Of a stretch of DNA of 64,000 nucleotides, positions 34,057 through 43,154 are shown piece by piece. Source of the DNA: Streptomyces verrucosisporus. Its GTDB lineage: Bacteria; Actinomycetota; Actinomycetes; Streptomycetales; Streptomycetaceae. How positions within the stretch are numbered: the stretch's first letter is position 1; each line of letters starts with the position of its first letter. The stretch lies in contig NZ_JADEYH010000026.1 in NCBI RefSeq assembly GCF_017114865.1, positions 1 through 64,000 on the forward strand. Reading direction: 5' to 3'. The notes below the pieces were generated by a model. That model saw only the letters and a list, made by a program, of their open reading frames with translations. It made no database searches and was not told where the DNA came from. The position numbers and the translations under genes are program-made.

Positions 34057-34806
34057 CTAACGGAGCACCACGCAGCCGCGCCGCTCCAGCTCCTCCACCG
34101 GCCCCGGCGCGACCGCCGCCCCGTTCCAGCGCAGATCAAGCTTCTCCAGCGCGGGCAGCTCCCGCCCCAGCCAGCGCGGCACCGTGCGCAGCCGGTTGCC
34201 CCGCAGGTCCAGGCGGCGCAGCAGCGGCAGGCCGCGCAGCGCCCCGGGCACCTCCTCCAGGGCGTTCTCGCGCAGTTCCACCTCGCGCAGCTCCCGCAGC
34301 CGGGAGAGGGAGGCGGGCAGCGAGACCAGGGCGTTGCCGCGCAGCCACAGCTCCCGCAGCGCGGTGAGCCGCCCGAGTGAGGCCGGCAGCTCCCGCAGCC
34401 CGCACCGCTGGGCCCGCAGCTCCACCAGCCCCGCCATGCCGCCGATCTCCTCGGGCAGCGCGCCCAGCGGGTTGTCGCCGACGTTCAGATACGTCAGCGA
34501 GCGCAGCCGCCCCAATGAGCGCGGCAGCGCGGTGAGCCGGTTGTCGTGGAGGTAGAGGCAGCCGTCCAGCCCGGTCAGCTCCCCGATCTCCTCGGGCAGG
34601 GAGGTGAGCGCGTTGTGGCCGAGGTCGAGGGTGCGCAGGCGCCGCAGCCGGCCGATCCGCGGCGGGAGGCCGGTGAGTGCGTTGTCCGCGAGGATCAGCA
34701 CCCGCGACTCCAGGTGCTCCCACACCCGTTCGGGAACGCGGGTCAGGCCCGCGCGCCAGAGGTCGACCGTCGCCCCGCCGTCCGTCCGCTCCGCCGCATC
34801 CGTCAT
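34057..34806 (-). CDS. Leucine-rich-repeat protein (249 aa)
   Basis: About eight bacterial LRR units of 23 residues fill the protein, each with the LxxLxLxxNxLxxLP pattern (for example LRTLDLGHNALTSLP and LRRLDLRGNRLRTVP). No signal peptide or membrane segment. ATG 34806 overlaps the terpene cyclase stop in an ATGA, so the two are co-translated. Expected to bind a protein partner; coupling to a cyclase is unusual. Confidence 0.88.
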   Translation of the reverse strand: MTDAAERTDGGATVDLWRAGLTRVPERVWEHLESRVLILADNALTGLPPRIGRLRRLRTLDLGHNALTSLPEEIGELTGLDGCLYLHDNRLTALPRSLGRLRSLTYLNVGDNPLGALPEEIGGMAGLVELRAQRCGLRELPASLGRLTALRELWLRGNALVSLPASLSRLRELREVELRENALEEVPGALRGLPLLRRLDLRGNRLRTVPRWLGRELPALEKLDLRWNGAAVAPGPVEELERRGCVVLR

Positions 34807-35936
34807 GTCCGCACCGTATCCGCCGTACCGGCACCGGCCGTCGTACCGGCCCCGTGCTCCGGCGCACCCGCCTGCGGCGGCCGGGCCCACGGGCGCAGGC
34901 GCCCGCCGCTGGCGGCGGCGACCCCGGCGTCGTCGTAGCGCCCGCTCTCCAGGGACCAGTCGAGGTTGCCCCGCATCACGTTGCGCATGCCGTCGACGTA
35001 GTCCTCCACATGTGCTCGTGTCGTGCGGGATACGCCCGAGGCCTCCAGCAGGCCGGGCAGTCGCGCGGCGAGCTCCCGGAAGCGGGCGACCCGCCCGTTG
35101 GCGGCGGCGCCGATCTCGTGCACGCAGTCCGGAAGCGGGCGGCCGGTGCCGTGCCGCAGGAGGACGACGGTGTTGTTGACGTCGCCGGCGGCCAGCTCCT
35201 TGTCCAGCGAGACGATGTCGTTGACGAAGATCGCCACGTCGTCGGTGATCCGCCGCATCTGCCTCAGCGGGCGGCCGCCGTGCAGCTCGGACGGCAGGAT
35301 GTAGCGGCCGCAGCGTTCGGCCAGGTCCAGGCAGGGCTGTATGCCGATGGTGTGCCGCCGGGCGGACAGGAACTCCTCCACCGTGGGCAGTCGCGCCCCG
35401 GAGCGGTTGAGGGCCTCACGGCGGTGGGCCAGCAGATAGCCGTGCCAGTGCCCGCGGAAGCGGTTCCGCCACACCGGCGGCATCCCCTCGTTTGCCCGCT
35501 GCCACAGGTCGCGGAAACTCTCGACCAGCGGGTCCGCGGGGACGCCGGACGGCGGCCGGTGCCCGTCCATGACGCGGGCCAGGCGGTCCACGAGGCGGGT
35601 GACATCGTGCGGCCTCCGCCCCGAAGGCCCGTCCAGCCGGTCGTCGAAGACGAAGAACCAGCCGTTGACGTCGGTGGCCAGCATCAGGTCCTCGTCCGCG
35701 GCCCGGGGGTGGAAGCGGGCCATCGCCCGTTCCAGCCGCAGGGCGTCATACTCCTCCACCGCCGCTTCCCCGGTGAGCAGTCCGAAGTCCCCGAGCCACC
35801 GGAGGGTGTGGAGCCTGGCCCTGCCGACGGCGGGGCTGACGGCCCCGGGGAAAGGTATCTCCAGGTGAGCCGTCCGCCGTAGCAGGCCCTCCCGCCCGGC
35901 GGTTTCCCCGGCCGTGCCGGCTTCGGTCACGGGCAT
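34803..35936 (-). CDS. Class I terpene cyclase (377 aa)
   Basis: Sesquiterpene-type cyclase. The aspartate-rich motif DDRLD is at 98-102 after WFFVF; the Mg2+-binding NSE triad NDIVSLDKE runs 239-247; RRHTIG near 193 matches the diphosphate sensor region and GRYDD near 345 the RY pair. Length fits bacterial sesquiterpene synthases; product cannot be told from sequence. The C-terminal 40 residues are Gly/Ala-rich. Upstream lies a 14-bp palindrome (36021-36034) that may be an operator. No prenyl-diphosphate synthase or P450 is next to it. Confidence 0.92.
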   Translation of the reverse strand: MPVTEAGTAGETAGREGLLRRTAHLEIPFPGAVSPAVGRARLHTLRWLGDFGLLTGEAAVEEYDALRLERAMARFHPRAADEDLMLATDVNGWFFVFDDRLDGPSGRRPHDVTRLVDRLARVMDGHRPPSGVPADPLVESFRDLWQRANEGMPPVWRNRFRGHWHGYLLAHRREALNRSGARLPTVEEFLSARRHTIGIQPCLDLAERCGRYILPSELHGGRPLRQMRRITDDVAIFVNDIVSLDKELAAGDVNNTVVLLRHGTGRPLPDCVHEIGAAANGRVARFRELAARLPGLLEASGVSRTTRAHVEDYVDGMRNVMRGNLDWSLESGRYDDAGVAAASGGRLRPWARPPQAGAPEHGAGTTAGAGTADTVRT

Positions 35937-36020
35937 GACGCCTCCCCGGCGAGCGGTGAACGAGCGGTGAGCGAGCTGGTCGACACGATGGTGGGAATGA
36001 CGGGCGCATACGCCAACCCA

Positions 36021-36034
36021 CCTTTGGACAAAGG
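36021..36034. promoter_or_regulatory. Palindrome upstream of the terpene cyclase
   Basis: CCTTTG-GA-CAAAGG is perfect and lies 85-98 bp before the cyclase start. The surrounding 35937-36240 stretch has no gene. The role as operator is a suggestion from position only. Confidence 0.4.
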
Positions 36035-36240
36035 CAGTTGCCGGTCAAGAGTGCCGGGGACACTCCGTGCTTCCTCCGGTACGGGGAGTGCGCGCGGGCG
36101 GCACTACCCGAAACGGCCCTCCGCCGCCGGGGAAACCGGCCAAGAGCACCGCGTCCGGTTCACACCGGCGTACGCTCTCCACCACCTGCCGCGGGAGTGG
36201 CAAGGCGGCAGCCGTGGCGGCGGACGAAGAGCAGGGGCGC

Positions 36241-37020
36241 ATGCAGCGGGCGATGTTCGACAGGGAGTCCGGACCCGGAGCGCCGGACGACGTGCCGGCC
36301 GGGCGGGGCGGGGCCCGGGGACGCGCCGCCGCGCGCGGCCGTACCGCACCGCCGGCGCGCGGCGCCGAGCAGGAGCGGGAACCGCCCTCCCGCACCGCCG
36401 CGCGGCCCGTCCGGCCGGTGCCCGCGGGAACCGGCCGGGACAGCGGACCCGTCGAGTGCATGGAACGTCTGGGGGCCTCCGCCGTGCGGCTGGCCTGGGC
36501 CGCCGCGGTGCTCGGCGCCGAGGCGGCCCCCTCGCTCGCCGCGGACGTCGCCGCCCTGGGACCTCGGGAGGCGGCCGAGGCCCGTGCACGGCTGGCCGCC
36601 GCCCGCGTTCTCACCGGTGGTGAGGAGGGGCGGCCGCTGCGCTTCTCCCACCCGCTGACCGCCACCGCCGTCCACCGGTCCATCCCGCCCGCCCTGCGCG
36701 TCGCCTTCCACGGTCAGGCCGCCGCGGTCGTCGCCGGCGCCGGACGCGGCCCCAGGGCCGCCGCACGCCATCTGCTGGAGGTCCATCCCGAAGGCGACCC
36801 GACCGTCGTCGCCACCCTGCGCGAGGCCGCCGCCGAGTATCTGGGGGCCGACGCCCCCGAGGAGGCCCGGCGCTGCCTGGAACGCGCCCTGCGCGAGCCC
36901 CCGGGGCCGGTGGAGAGGGCCGCCGTCCTCCACGAACTGGACCGCTGCCCCCCTCCCGCCCGGTCCGCCACCACCGGCCGTCCGCGGGCGGCCCCGGCGC
37001 GGGTCCTCGGGCGACAGTAG
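36241..37020 (+). pseudogene. Fragment of a LAL-type (LuxR) ATPase regulator (259 aa)
   Basis: Residues about 70-250 resemble the middle of large ATP-binding LuxR regulators: ERLGASAVRLAWAAAVLG, RPLRFSHPLTATAVHRSIP, AARHLLEVHPEGDPTVVATLREAA and the RCLERAL helix. A complete family member has about 900 residues with an N-terminal P-loop ATPase and a C-terminal LuxR HTH; neither is present here. The first 70 residues are Arg/Pro/Gly-rich. It may be a remnant or a streamlined protein. ATG 36241 is the best start. Confidence 0.6.
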
Positions 37021-37139
37021 GGCATCCACCGGGCTCCCGCGACCCCGGCGAGGCGGGGCCCGAAGACCGGCCCCGCCGCCGTACGGCAGGGGGTGCGGGC
37101 CACCGGCCCGAGGCGGCACCGGGCCCGTACCATGGCCGC

Positions 37140-37637
37140 ATGTCCTTTCTCCGCCGCCGCAGTGCCGCCACACCCGCCGGACCCGACTTCGACGTGCTGG
37201 CCATGGACCCCGGGGACTGGCCGGGTAACCTCGGGGCCGGGCTGCTGCCCGCGCCGGACGGAAGCTGCCAGGGCGTCTTCCTGCGCTACGACCTGTTCGG
37301 CGGACGCGGACCGGCCATGGTCATCGGGAACCTGCCGGAGGGCTCCCAGGTCCGCGAGACGGCCGAGGGACAGATCCCGTTCGAGGTCGCACAGCTGCTG
37401 GCGGCGCTGGAGAACGACGAGGAGGTCACCGTCACCGGGACGGAGGAGAGCCCGGTGATGCTGGACGACAATCTCCTGATCGTGCGGCGGATCATCTGCT
37501 CGGAGAGCCGGATCTCCTGCGTCCAGTTCGACCGCAGTGACGGCGTGCTGGTCACCATCGCCAGCTGGGACCGGCCGATCACCGAGGACCTCTACCAGCT
37601 GCTGAAGCCACTGCCCGCGGAGCTGTTCCAGCGCTGA
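37140..37637 (+). CDS. Conserved actinobacterial protein of unknown function (165 aa)
   Basis: Soluble acidic protein with PGNLGAGLLPAPDGSCQGVFLRYD near the start and LITIASW-like strand (VLVTIASWDRP) near the end. The pattern looks like an alpha/beta domain with regular strands. I recognise it as a Streptomyces hypothetical but assign no function. Strong hairpin 42 bp after the stop. ATG 37140. Confidence 0.8.
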   Translation: MSFLRRRSAATPAGPDFDVLAMDPGDWPGNLGAGLLPAPDGSCQGVFLRYDLFGGRGPAMVIGNLPEGSQVRETAEGQIPFEVAQLLAALENDEEVTVTGTEESPVMLDDNLLIVRRIICSESRISCVQFDRSDGVLVTIASWDRPITEDLYQLLKPLPAELFQR

Positions 37638-37678
37638 CGCACCGGCGGCGCGGACGGCCGGGGCACGAGGGACACGGA

Positions 37679-37710
37679 AGGGGAGGGGCGCTTCGCGGCG
37701 CCCCTCCCCT
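37679..37710. terminator. Bidirectional terminator, 13-bp stem with TTCGCG loop
   Basis: 37679-37691 pairs with 37698-37710 around a hexaloop beginning with the stable TTCG. It lies between two convergent genes. Confidence 0.8.
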
Positions 37711-37735
37711 GTGCCTTGTACTCGCCGGCGTCACC

Positions 37736-39739
37736 TCACCGCCGGGCCGGCCGCACCGTGACGTCGGCGGCCTTGACGAAGGCCACCCGGTGCCCGAGCT
37801 GGATCTGGTAGTACTCCTCCTCGCCGCGCACCACCACGTGGTTCGCGGGGTCGAAGGTCTTGGCGTAGTAGTACTCGCCCTTCGTCCGCAGCCCCAGCGC
37901 GTACGCCTGGCCCGCCTCCACCGTGTACGGCAGCGGCGAGATCGCCTGGGCCGGGATCCCCTCGGGGTAGGCGGAGGCCTCCGGATAGGCGCGGCCGTAG
38001 ACGGGCACCGGCCCCGCGCCCTCCTTCGGGGTGACGACCGGGCCGCGGGAGGGCACCGCGGTCGGGGCGCCGGCGGGGTTGTGGAACCATGCCTTCCGCC
38101 CGAGGTACCAGATCGCCGTCCACTCGCCCCGGCGCTCGGCCACCGCGTACCGCTGGCCGGTCGAGGCGCGGGCGCCGGTGTCGTTGACGCCGGTGGTGGA
38201 GTCGCCGCCGCCCGGCCGCAGCCCGGCGTCCTTCACCAGCGGCGCGTCGGCGCTCGGCCCGGTGTGCAGCCGCACCGCGCCCGAACCGTGCGGCGGGCAG
38301 GGCTGCCCGGAGCCGTCGCAGCGGGTGTAGAGGGGCTTGTGCTTCTCGTAGTCGGGCCGGATGGTCACCAGCTCCGAGTCCGGCCCGGCCGTGGGGTGGA
38401 AGGGCGCGCCCAGCAGCGTGAAGTAGTGCTGCCAGTCCCAGTACGGCCCCGGATCGGTGTGCATCCCGGGGATGTGGGCGGACGTCACGCCCGGCACGTT
38501 GTCGTGCCCGATGATGTGCTGCCGGTCCAGCGGGATGTCGTACCGGTGGGCCAGGTACCGCACCAGCCGCGCCGAGGTGCGGTACATCGCCTCGGTGTAC
38601 CAGGCGTCGGGGGCGGTCAGGAAGCCCTCGTGCTCCAGGCCGACCGACTTGGCGTTGACGTACCAGTTGCCCGCGTGCCAGCCCACGTCCCCGGTGGGGA
38701 CGTGCTGGGCGATGTGGCCGTCAGAGGCGCGCAGCGAGTAGTGCCAGGAGACGTACTTCGGGTTCCGCACCAGGCTCAGGGTGGTGTCCCAGGTCGCCTC
38801 GGTGTCGTGCACCACGATGTAGTCGATCTTCTGCGACGCGGGGCGGTCGGCCTTGTCGTGGTTGCCGTAGTTCGGCGAGCCGTCGGGGTTGGCGTACTCC
38901 TCGTACGGCGCCGGGATCCACTCGCACGAGACGGACTTCGGGCACTCCACGCGCTCGTCGCGCGCCGGGGACGCCGGGCGCAGCCCCGGGCCGTCCAGCT
39001 GCGCGGTCCTCGGGATCAGGTCCGGGTGGCCCGCCAGCACCACGTGCTGGCCGGAGTCGGTGGTGCGCCGCCGCCCCTCGCGGATCACGTCGAAGACCTC
39101 GTCGGCGAAGACCCCGGCCGCCCGCGCGTCACCGGAGCCCGGGTAGCGGGCCACGGCCCCGTACCACTGGGCTGGGTCGTCGCTCAGCGGCAGCCCCAGC
39201 TCCCGCTGGGCCGCGGCCAGCAGTGCCGCACCGCCGGCGACGTTGGCCGCCGGGTCCCTCCGCAGCTCCTCCTCGTCCAGCCCGGTCAGCTCGGCCGCCC
39301 GCTCCAGGGTGCGCAGCCGGTCGGGAAGGTCGGCGGGATCGGGCAGCGCGTCGTGGGCCCGCCTGGTGCCGCGGGCGGTGTCGCCGCGCGGGTCCTCCGA
39401 GCCGTGGCTGTGGTGGGGGTCCTCGGCCAGCGCGGTGCGCGCGTCGGTCAGGTGCATGGGACCGTAGCCGCCCGAGACGCTGGGCGCGCCGCGGTGGCCG
39501 TCCCAGCGGGACTGCAGGTACGACACTCCCAGCAGCACGCTCTCGGGCACCCGGTAGCGGTCGGAGGCGCGGGTGAACGCCTCCCGCAGCGAGTCCGGGT
39601 CCCGCCCGCCGGCGTCGGCGCCGGCCGGGAGGAGGGGCAGCAGCAGGGCGGCGACCGAGGCCGCGGTGAGCATCCGCAGCCGCCGGCGGACGGAACCGCG
39701 CGGGGATGTCTGCGGGTGGGAGGGGACGGGTCCTGGCAA
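37736..39739 (-). CDS. Secreted N-acetylmuramoyl-L-alanine amidase with SH3-like tail (667 aa)
   Basis: Peptidoglycan hydrolase. A signal peptide (about 1-45, MLTAASVAALLLPLLP) precedes a helical domain (45-230) like a lytic or binding domain. The amidase_2 fold (about 280-440) shows VVHDTEAT, GWHAGNWYVNAKSVGLEHEG, IIGHDNVPG and HTDPGPYWDW, which supply the zinc ligands. An SH3-type region with LHTGPSADAP follows near 480. The TTG start is preceded by a perfect AGGAGG five bases away, which decides it over internal starts. Confidence 0.9.
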   Translation of the reverse strand: MPGPVPSHPQTSPRGSVRRRLRMLTAASVAALLLPLLPAGADAGGRDPDSLREAFTRASDRYRVPESVLLGVSYLQSRWDGHRGAPSVSGGYGPMHLTDARTALAEDPHHSHGSEDPRGDTARGTRRAHDALPDPADLPDRLRTLERAAELTGLDEEELRRDPAANVAGGAALLAAAQRELGLPLSDDPAQWYGAVARYPGSGDARAAGVFADEVFDVIREGRRRTTDSGQHVVLAGHPDLIPRTAQLDGPGLRPASPARDERVECPKSVSCEWIPAPYEEYANPDGSPNYGNHDKADRPASQKIDYIVVHDTEATWDTTLSLVRNPKYVSWHYSLRASDGHIAQHVPTGDVGWHAGNWYVNAKSVGLEHEGFLTAPDAWYTEAMYRTSARLVRYLAHRYDIPLDRQHIIGHDNVPGVTSAHIPGMHTDPGPYWDWQHYFTLLGAPFHPTAGPDSELVTIRPDYEKHKPLYTRCDGSGQPCPPHGSGAVRLHTGPSADAPLVKDAGLRPGGGDSTTGVNDTGARASTGQRYAVAERRGEWTAIWYLGRKAWFHNPAGAPTAVPSRGPVVTPKEGAGPVPVYGRAYPEASAYPEGIPAQAISPLPYTVEAGQAYALGLRTKGEYYYAKTFDPANHVVVRGEEEYYQIQLGHRVAFVKAADVTVRPARR

Positions 39740-39988
39740 GACGGCCTCCTGAGGGGTACGCCGCGTCCGAGCGGCACGGGACTGCCCACAGGGGTATCGG
39801 CCGGCCGACGATCCGTCAACGACCGGGAGACAAGGGATCGCTGGTGGATCCTCCCACGTCAGAGGCCATATGGGGGAGTCTTCGCCCCGGGGCGGGCCCG
39901 GACCTGCGCGGCGTCACAGGTCCAGCCCGGTGACGCTCCGCCCCGGATCGCCGCCCCCCGTACTGCCCCGGACCGCCGGGCGCCCCAG

Positions 39989-40022
39989 GGCCCGGCCCGC
40001 GCGGCACCGCGCGGGCCGGGCC
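39989..40022. terminator. Terminator after the APH-like gene
   Basis: A 16-bp perfect stem (39989-40004 with 40007-40022) begins right after the stop of the minus-strand kinase gene. Confidence 0.75.
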
Positions 40023-40023
40023 G

Positions 40024-41148
40024 TCAGCGGGTCCCCACCGCCGCCCGCACCGCACGCCGGGCCATCGCGCAGTCGTCGTGCAGACGGCGCAGCAGCAGCC
40101 GCTGCTCCTCGCCGGCGCTCAGCAGACCGGTCCGGTCGCAGCCCGGGGCCGGTCCCGGGTCCCGCATGGCGCGCTGCACGGCCGTCTCGCAGGCGCGGAC
40201 CTCCCGGGTGAGGACGAGCAGCAGGTTCACCAGGAAGGCGTCCCGCGCGTCGCGGCCCCCGGCCTGGGCGAGCCGGCTGATCCGGCGGCGGGCCGCCGGG
40301 CTGTCGCCCAGCACCGACCACAAGGTGGCCAGGTCGTAGCCCGGCAGGTACCAGCCCGCGTGCTCCCAGTCCAGCAGCACCGGGCCGGACGGGGAGAGCA
40401 GCACGTTCGACGGCAGGGCGTCGCCGTGGCAGAACTGCGCGCGTCCGCCGCCGCGCGCCAGACCGTGGAGCAGCTTGCCCAGATCGCTCAGATCGCGGTC
40501 CGTCAGCAGTCCCAGCCCGTGGTAGCGGGCGATCCGCACCCCGTAGTCGACCGGGGCCCCGAAGCTTCCCGGCGGCGGCTGCCAGGCGTTCACCCGGGAC
40601 ACCGCGCCCAGCACCGCCCGCAGATCGGCCGGCGACGGGGGTTCCAGCGGATGCCGCTGGAGCGCCAACGGGCGGCCGGGAGCCCGCTCGGCGACCAGGA
40701 CGCAGCCGTCGGGGTCGGCCGCGATGAGCCGGGGCACCCGCACCGGCGGCCGGTGGCGCACGAAGGTGCGGTGGACCGCTATCTCGTGCCGGAACCGCTC
40801 GACCCGCGCGGGCGCGTGGTCCAGCAGGCACTTGGCGACCGCGGTGCCGCGGCCGACGGTGCCCACCAGCAGCACCGAGCGCCCGCCGCGGCGCAGCACC
40901 TGCACCGGCTGGAAGTCCGGGCAGACCCGGTGCACCGAGGCGATGGCGGTGCGCAGCCGCCCGTCCTGCGGGCCGGACGGTTCCGGCCTCCCGGCGGCCG
41001 GCCCGCCCCCCGCGCCGGGCGCCCGGCGCGGCCGGGGCAGACCGGCGACCGCGGGCGGTGTGCGCACCGGCTCGGGGCGGACCATGCCGTACCGCGGTCG
41101 CGGACGCATCCGGACCGGGGCCGGCACGGGGGACGGTGTTGGATTCAT
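40024..41148 (-). CDS. Aminoglycoside phosphotransferase-like kinase (374 aa)
   Basis: APH/choline-kinase fold. AVAKCLL near 105 gives the nucleotide Lys; the catalytic loop FCHGDALPSNVLLS and metal motif LLDWEHAGWYLPGYDLA are near 250-285. Residues 1-60 are Pro/Arg-rich and probably disordered. Such genes occur in Streptomyces without drug resistance, so the substrate is unknown. ATG 41148. Divergent from the NsdA-type gene. Confidence 0.87.
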   Translation of the reverse strand: MNPTPSPVPAPVRMRPRPRYGMVRPEPVRTPPAVAGLPRPRRAPGAGGGPAAGRPEPSGPQDGRLRTAIASVHRVCPDFQPVQVLRRGGRSVLLVGTVGRGTAVAKCLLDHAPARVERFRHEIAVHRTFVRHRPPVRVPRLIAADPDGCVLVAERAPGRPLALQRHPLEPPSPADLRAVLGAVSRVNAWQPPPGSFGAPVDYGVRIARYHGLGLLTDRDLSDLGKLLHGLARGGGRAQFCHGDALPSNVLLSPSGPVLLDWEHAGWYLPGYDLATLWSVLGDSPAARRRISRLAQAGGRDARDAFLVNLLLVLTREVRACETAVQRAMRDPGPAPGCDRTGLLSAGEEQRLLLRRLHDDCAMARRAVRAAVGTR

Positions 41149-41294
41149 GGACGAGCCGGATCCCTTCGTGCGCCGACGGATTGCCGCGCCACCCGGCCGG
41201 CCGGGGCGTACCGCACCCTGGGGAATGCGGGAGCCCGGGTGACCGGACGGGGTGGCGCGTTCCTACAGCATACCCGGGTGCGGGTGGCACACCA

Positions 41295-41324
41295 CCTGGC
41301 GGACCCTGGCGAACCCTGGCGAAT
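41295..41324. repeat. Three tandem 10-bp repeats upstream of the NsdA-type gene
   Basis: CCTGGCGGAC, CCTGGCGAAC and CCTGGCGAAT follow each other without gaps, 72 bp before the GTG start. The 10-bp period puts all copies on one face of the helix, as expected for cooperative protein binding. Confidence 0.6.
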
Positions 41325-41395
41325 GTCCGCGCGCCCCTTCGGGGGCGATCGGCGAGGGCTACTGTCGAGGCAGCCGAGAACCTGGGGGCTTCGAC

Positions 41396-42904
41396 GTGAC
41401 CAAGGGACCCAACACCCGCCTGGCGGACCTGTTCGGCCTCACCGGCTGGTCCAAGGGCGAACTCGCCCGGCGCGTGAACCGGCAGGCGGCGGCCATGGGC
41501 CACCCGCAGCTGGCGACCGACACCTCCCGGGTGAGGCGCTGGATCGACATGGGGGAGACCCCGCGCGATCCGGTGCCGAAGGTGCTGGCGACCCTGTTCA
41601 CCGAGCGACTCGGCCGTGTCGTGACCATCGAGGACCTCGGGTTCAGCCGATCGGGGCAGGCAGGAAGACGGCAGTCCGTCCACGGACTGCCGTGGGCCCC
41701 CGAGCAGACCGCCGCGGTCCTCACCGAATTCACGGGAATGGACCTCATGCTCAACCGACGCGGCTTGGTGGGCGCGGGCGCCGCGCTCACCGCAGGACCG
41801 GCTCTCAGCAGCGCTCTGTACGACTGGCTCCGGACCGACCCGGCCCCGGCGGGCGCCCTCCGGTCCGCCGGGGCCCCACCCGCCGTCCCCGCCTCATCCG
41901 GCCGCTACGAGGCCGTGCCCGTCGGCTCGGAGGAGGTGGACTCACTGGAACACTCCGTGGAGGTCTTCCGCGCGTGGGACGCGGCACGCGGTGGCGGTCT
42001 CCAGCGCAAGGCGGTGGTGGGCCAGCTCAACGAGGTGGGAGGCATGCTCGCCTACCGCCACCCGCAGCACATCCAGCGGCGGCTGTGGGGGGTGGCGGCC
42101 AACCTGTCGGTGCTCGCCGGCTGGATGTCCCACGACGTCGGCCTGGAGCCCACCGCCCAGAAGTACTTCGTCATCGCCGCGCACGCGGCCCGCGAGGGCG
42201 GCGACCGGCCCCGCGCCGGGGAGGCGGTCTCCCGGGCCGCGCGCCAGATGGTGCACCTGGGCAAGCCCGACGAGGCCCTGGACCTGATGAAGCTGGCCAA
42301 GGCCGGCTGCGGCGAGGAGACCCTGCCGCGCACCCGTGCGATGCTGCACACCATCGAGGCCTGGGCCCAGGCCTCGATGGGGCGCGGGCAGGCGATGCGA
42401 CGCACCCTCGGCCGGGCCGAGGACCTGTTCGTCTCCGACCGCGGGGACGTGCCGCCGCCCAGCTGGATGCAGCTGTTCGACGAGGCCGATCTGCACGGGA
42501 TGCAGGCACTGGCGTACCGCACCCTGGCCGAGCACGACCCCTCGGCCGCGAGGACGGCCGAGAAGCACGCCAAGGAGGCGCTGCGGCTGCGGGAGAAGGG
42601 GCGCGAGCGGTCCAAGATCCTCGACTACATCTCGCTCGCCTCGGCCTGCTTCATCGCCGACGACCCCGAGCAGGCGGACCGCTACGCGCGGCTGGCCCTG
42701 GTCAGCATCGGCAGCACCTCCTCCCACCGCACCTGGGACCGGCTGCGGGAGATGTACCGGCTCACCGGACGGTACGCCGGGTACCCGGAGGTCGAGGACC
42801 TGCGCGAGGAGCTCGCGCTCGCCCTGCCCACGGCTCCCGGGTCCCCCGGCGCGGGAGCCGCCGTGCCCGAGCCCCGGCGGGCCGGGGGCGGCGCCGCGGT
42901 GTAG
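41396..42904 (+). CDS. nsdA: NsdA-family TPR regulator (502 aa)
   Basis: Begins with an HTH-like region (TRLADLFGLTGWSKGELARRVNRQA, then DTSRVRRWIDMGE) and continues with TPR-type helical repeats from about 190 to 480. N-terminus, length and layout match NsdA, a negative regulator of sporulation and antibiotic production in Streptomyces. A Pro/Ala linker lies near 150. GTG 41396 follows a GGGGG tract; the frame is open for 48 more codons upstream but these look non-coding. Assignment rests on remembered family features, so paralogues are possible. Confidence 0.8.
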   Translation: MTKGPNTRLADLFGLTGWSKGELARRVNRQAAAMGHPQLATDTSRVRRWIDMGETPRDPVPKVLATLFTERLGRVVTIEDLGFSRSGQAGRRQSVHGLPWAPEQTAAVLTEFTGMDLMLNRRGLVGAGAALTAGPALSSALYDWLRTDPAPAGALRSAGAPPAVPASSGRYEAVPVGSEEVDSLEHSVEVFRAWDAARGGGLQRKAVVGQLNEVGGMLAYRHPQHIQRRLWGVAANLSVLAGWMSHDVGLEPTAQKYFVIAAHAAREGGDRPRAGEAVSRAARQMVHLGKPDEALDLMKLAKAGCGEETLPRTRAMLHTIEAWAQASMGRGQAMRRTLGRAEDLFVSDRGDVPPPSWMQLFDEADLHGMQALAYRTLAEHDPSAARTAEKHAKEALRLREKGRERSKILDYISLASACFIADDPEQADRYARLALVSIGSTSSHRTWDRLREMYRLTGRYAGYPEVEDLREELALALPTAPGSPGAGAAVPEPRRAGGGAAV

Positions 42905-42913
42905 GGGCGGACG

Positions 42914-42950
42914 GGTCCCGGGACGCCCCGGCGTCCCGGGACCACCTTTT
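42914..42950 (+). terminator. Intrinsic terminator with T-tract
   Basis: A 14-bp perfect stem (42914-42927 with 42930-42943) is followed by a TTTT run at 42947-42950, the clearest rho-independent terminator in the window. It closes the NsdA-type gene. Confidence 0.85.
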
Positions 42951-43154
42951 CGCGCGCCACCGGTGCGCGCGGACTCGGCGCGGCGCCGCGGGCCCGGTAT
43001 CCTTCGGCGGCCGGAGTGACCGCTTTCCGCACGGTGCCGGGAAGCCGCGAAAGGCCCTGGGACGAACGGGGGGCGAACCCGCGGTGACCGGCCGGAACAC
43101 CGGAGAGCGGAAATCCCGTTGCCAGTCCCTCACCCCGCACCGGATGCTGACCTT

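Noticed and set aside
40024..41148. Reading the APH-like gene as an antibiotic resistance determinant
   Set aside because: The APH fold is widespread in Streptomyces for other small molecules, and no biosynthetic cluster or resistance partner is adjacent.
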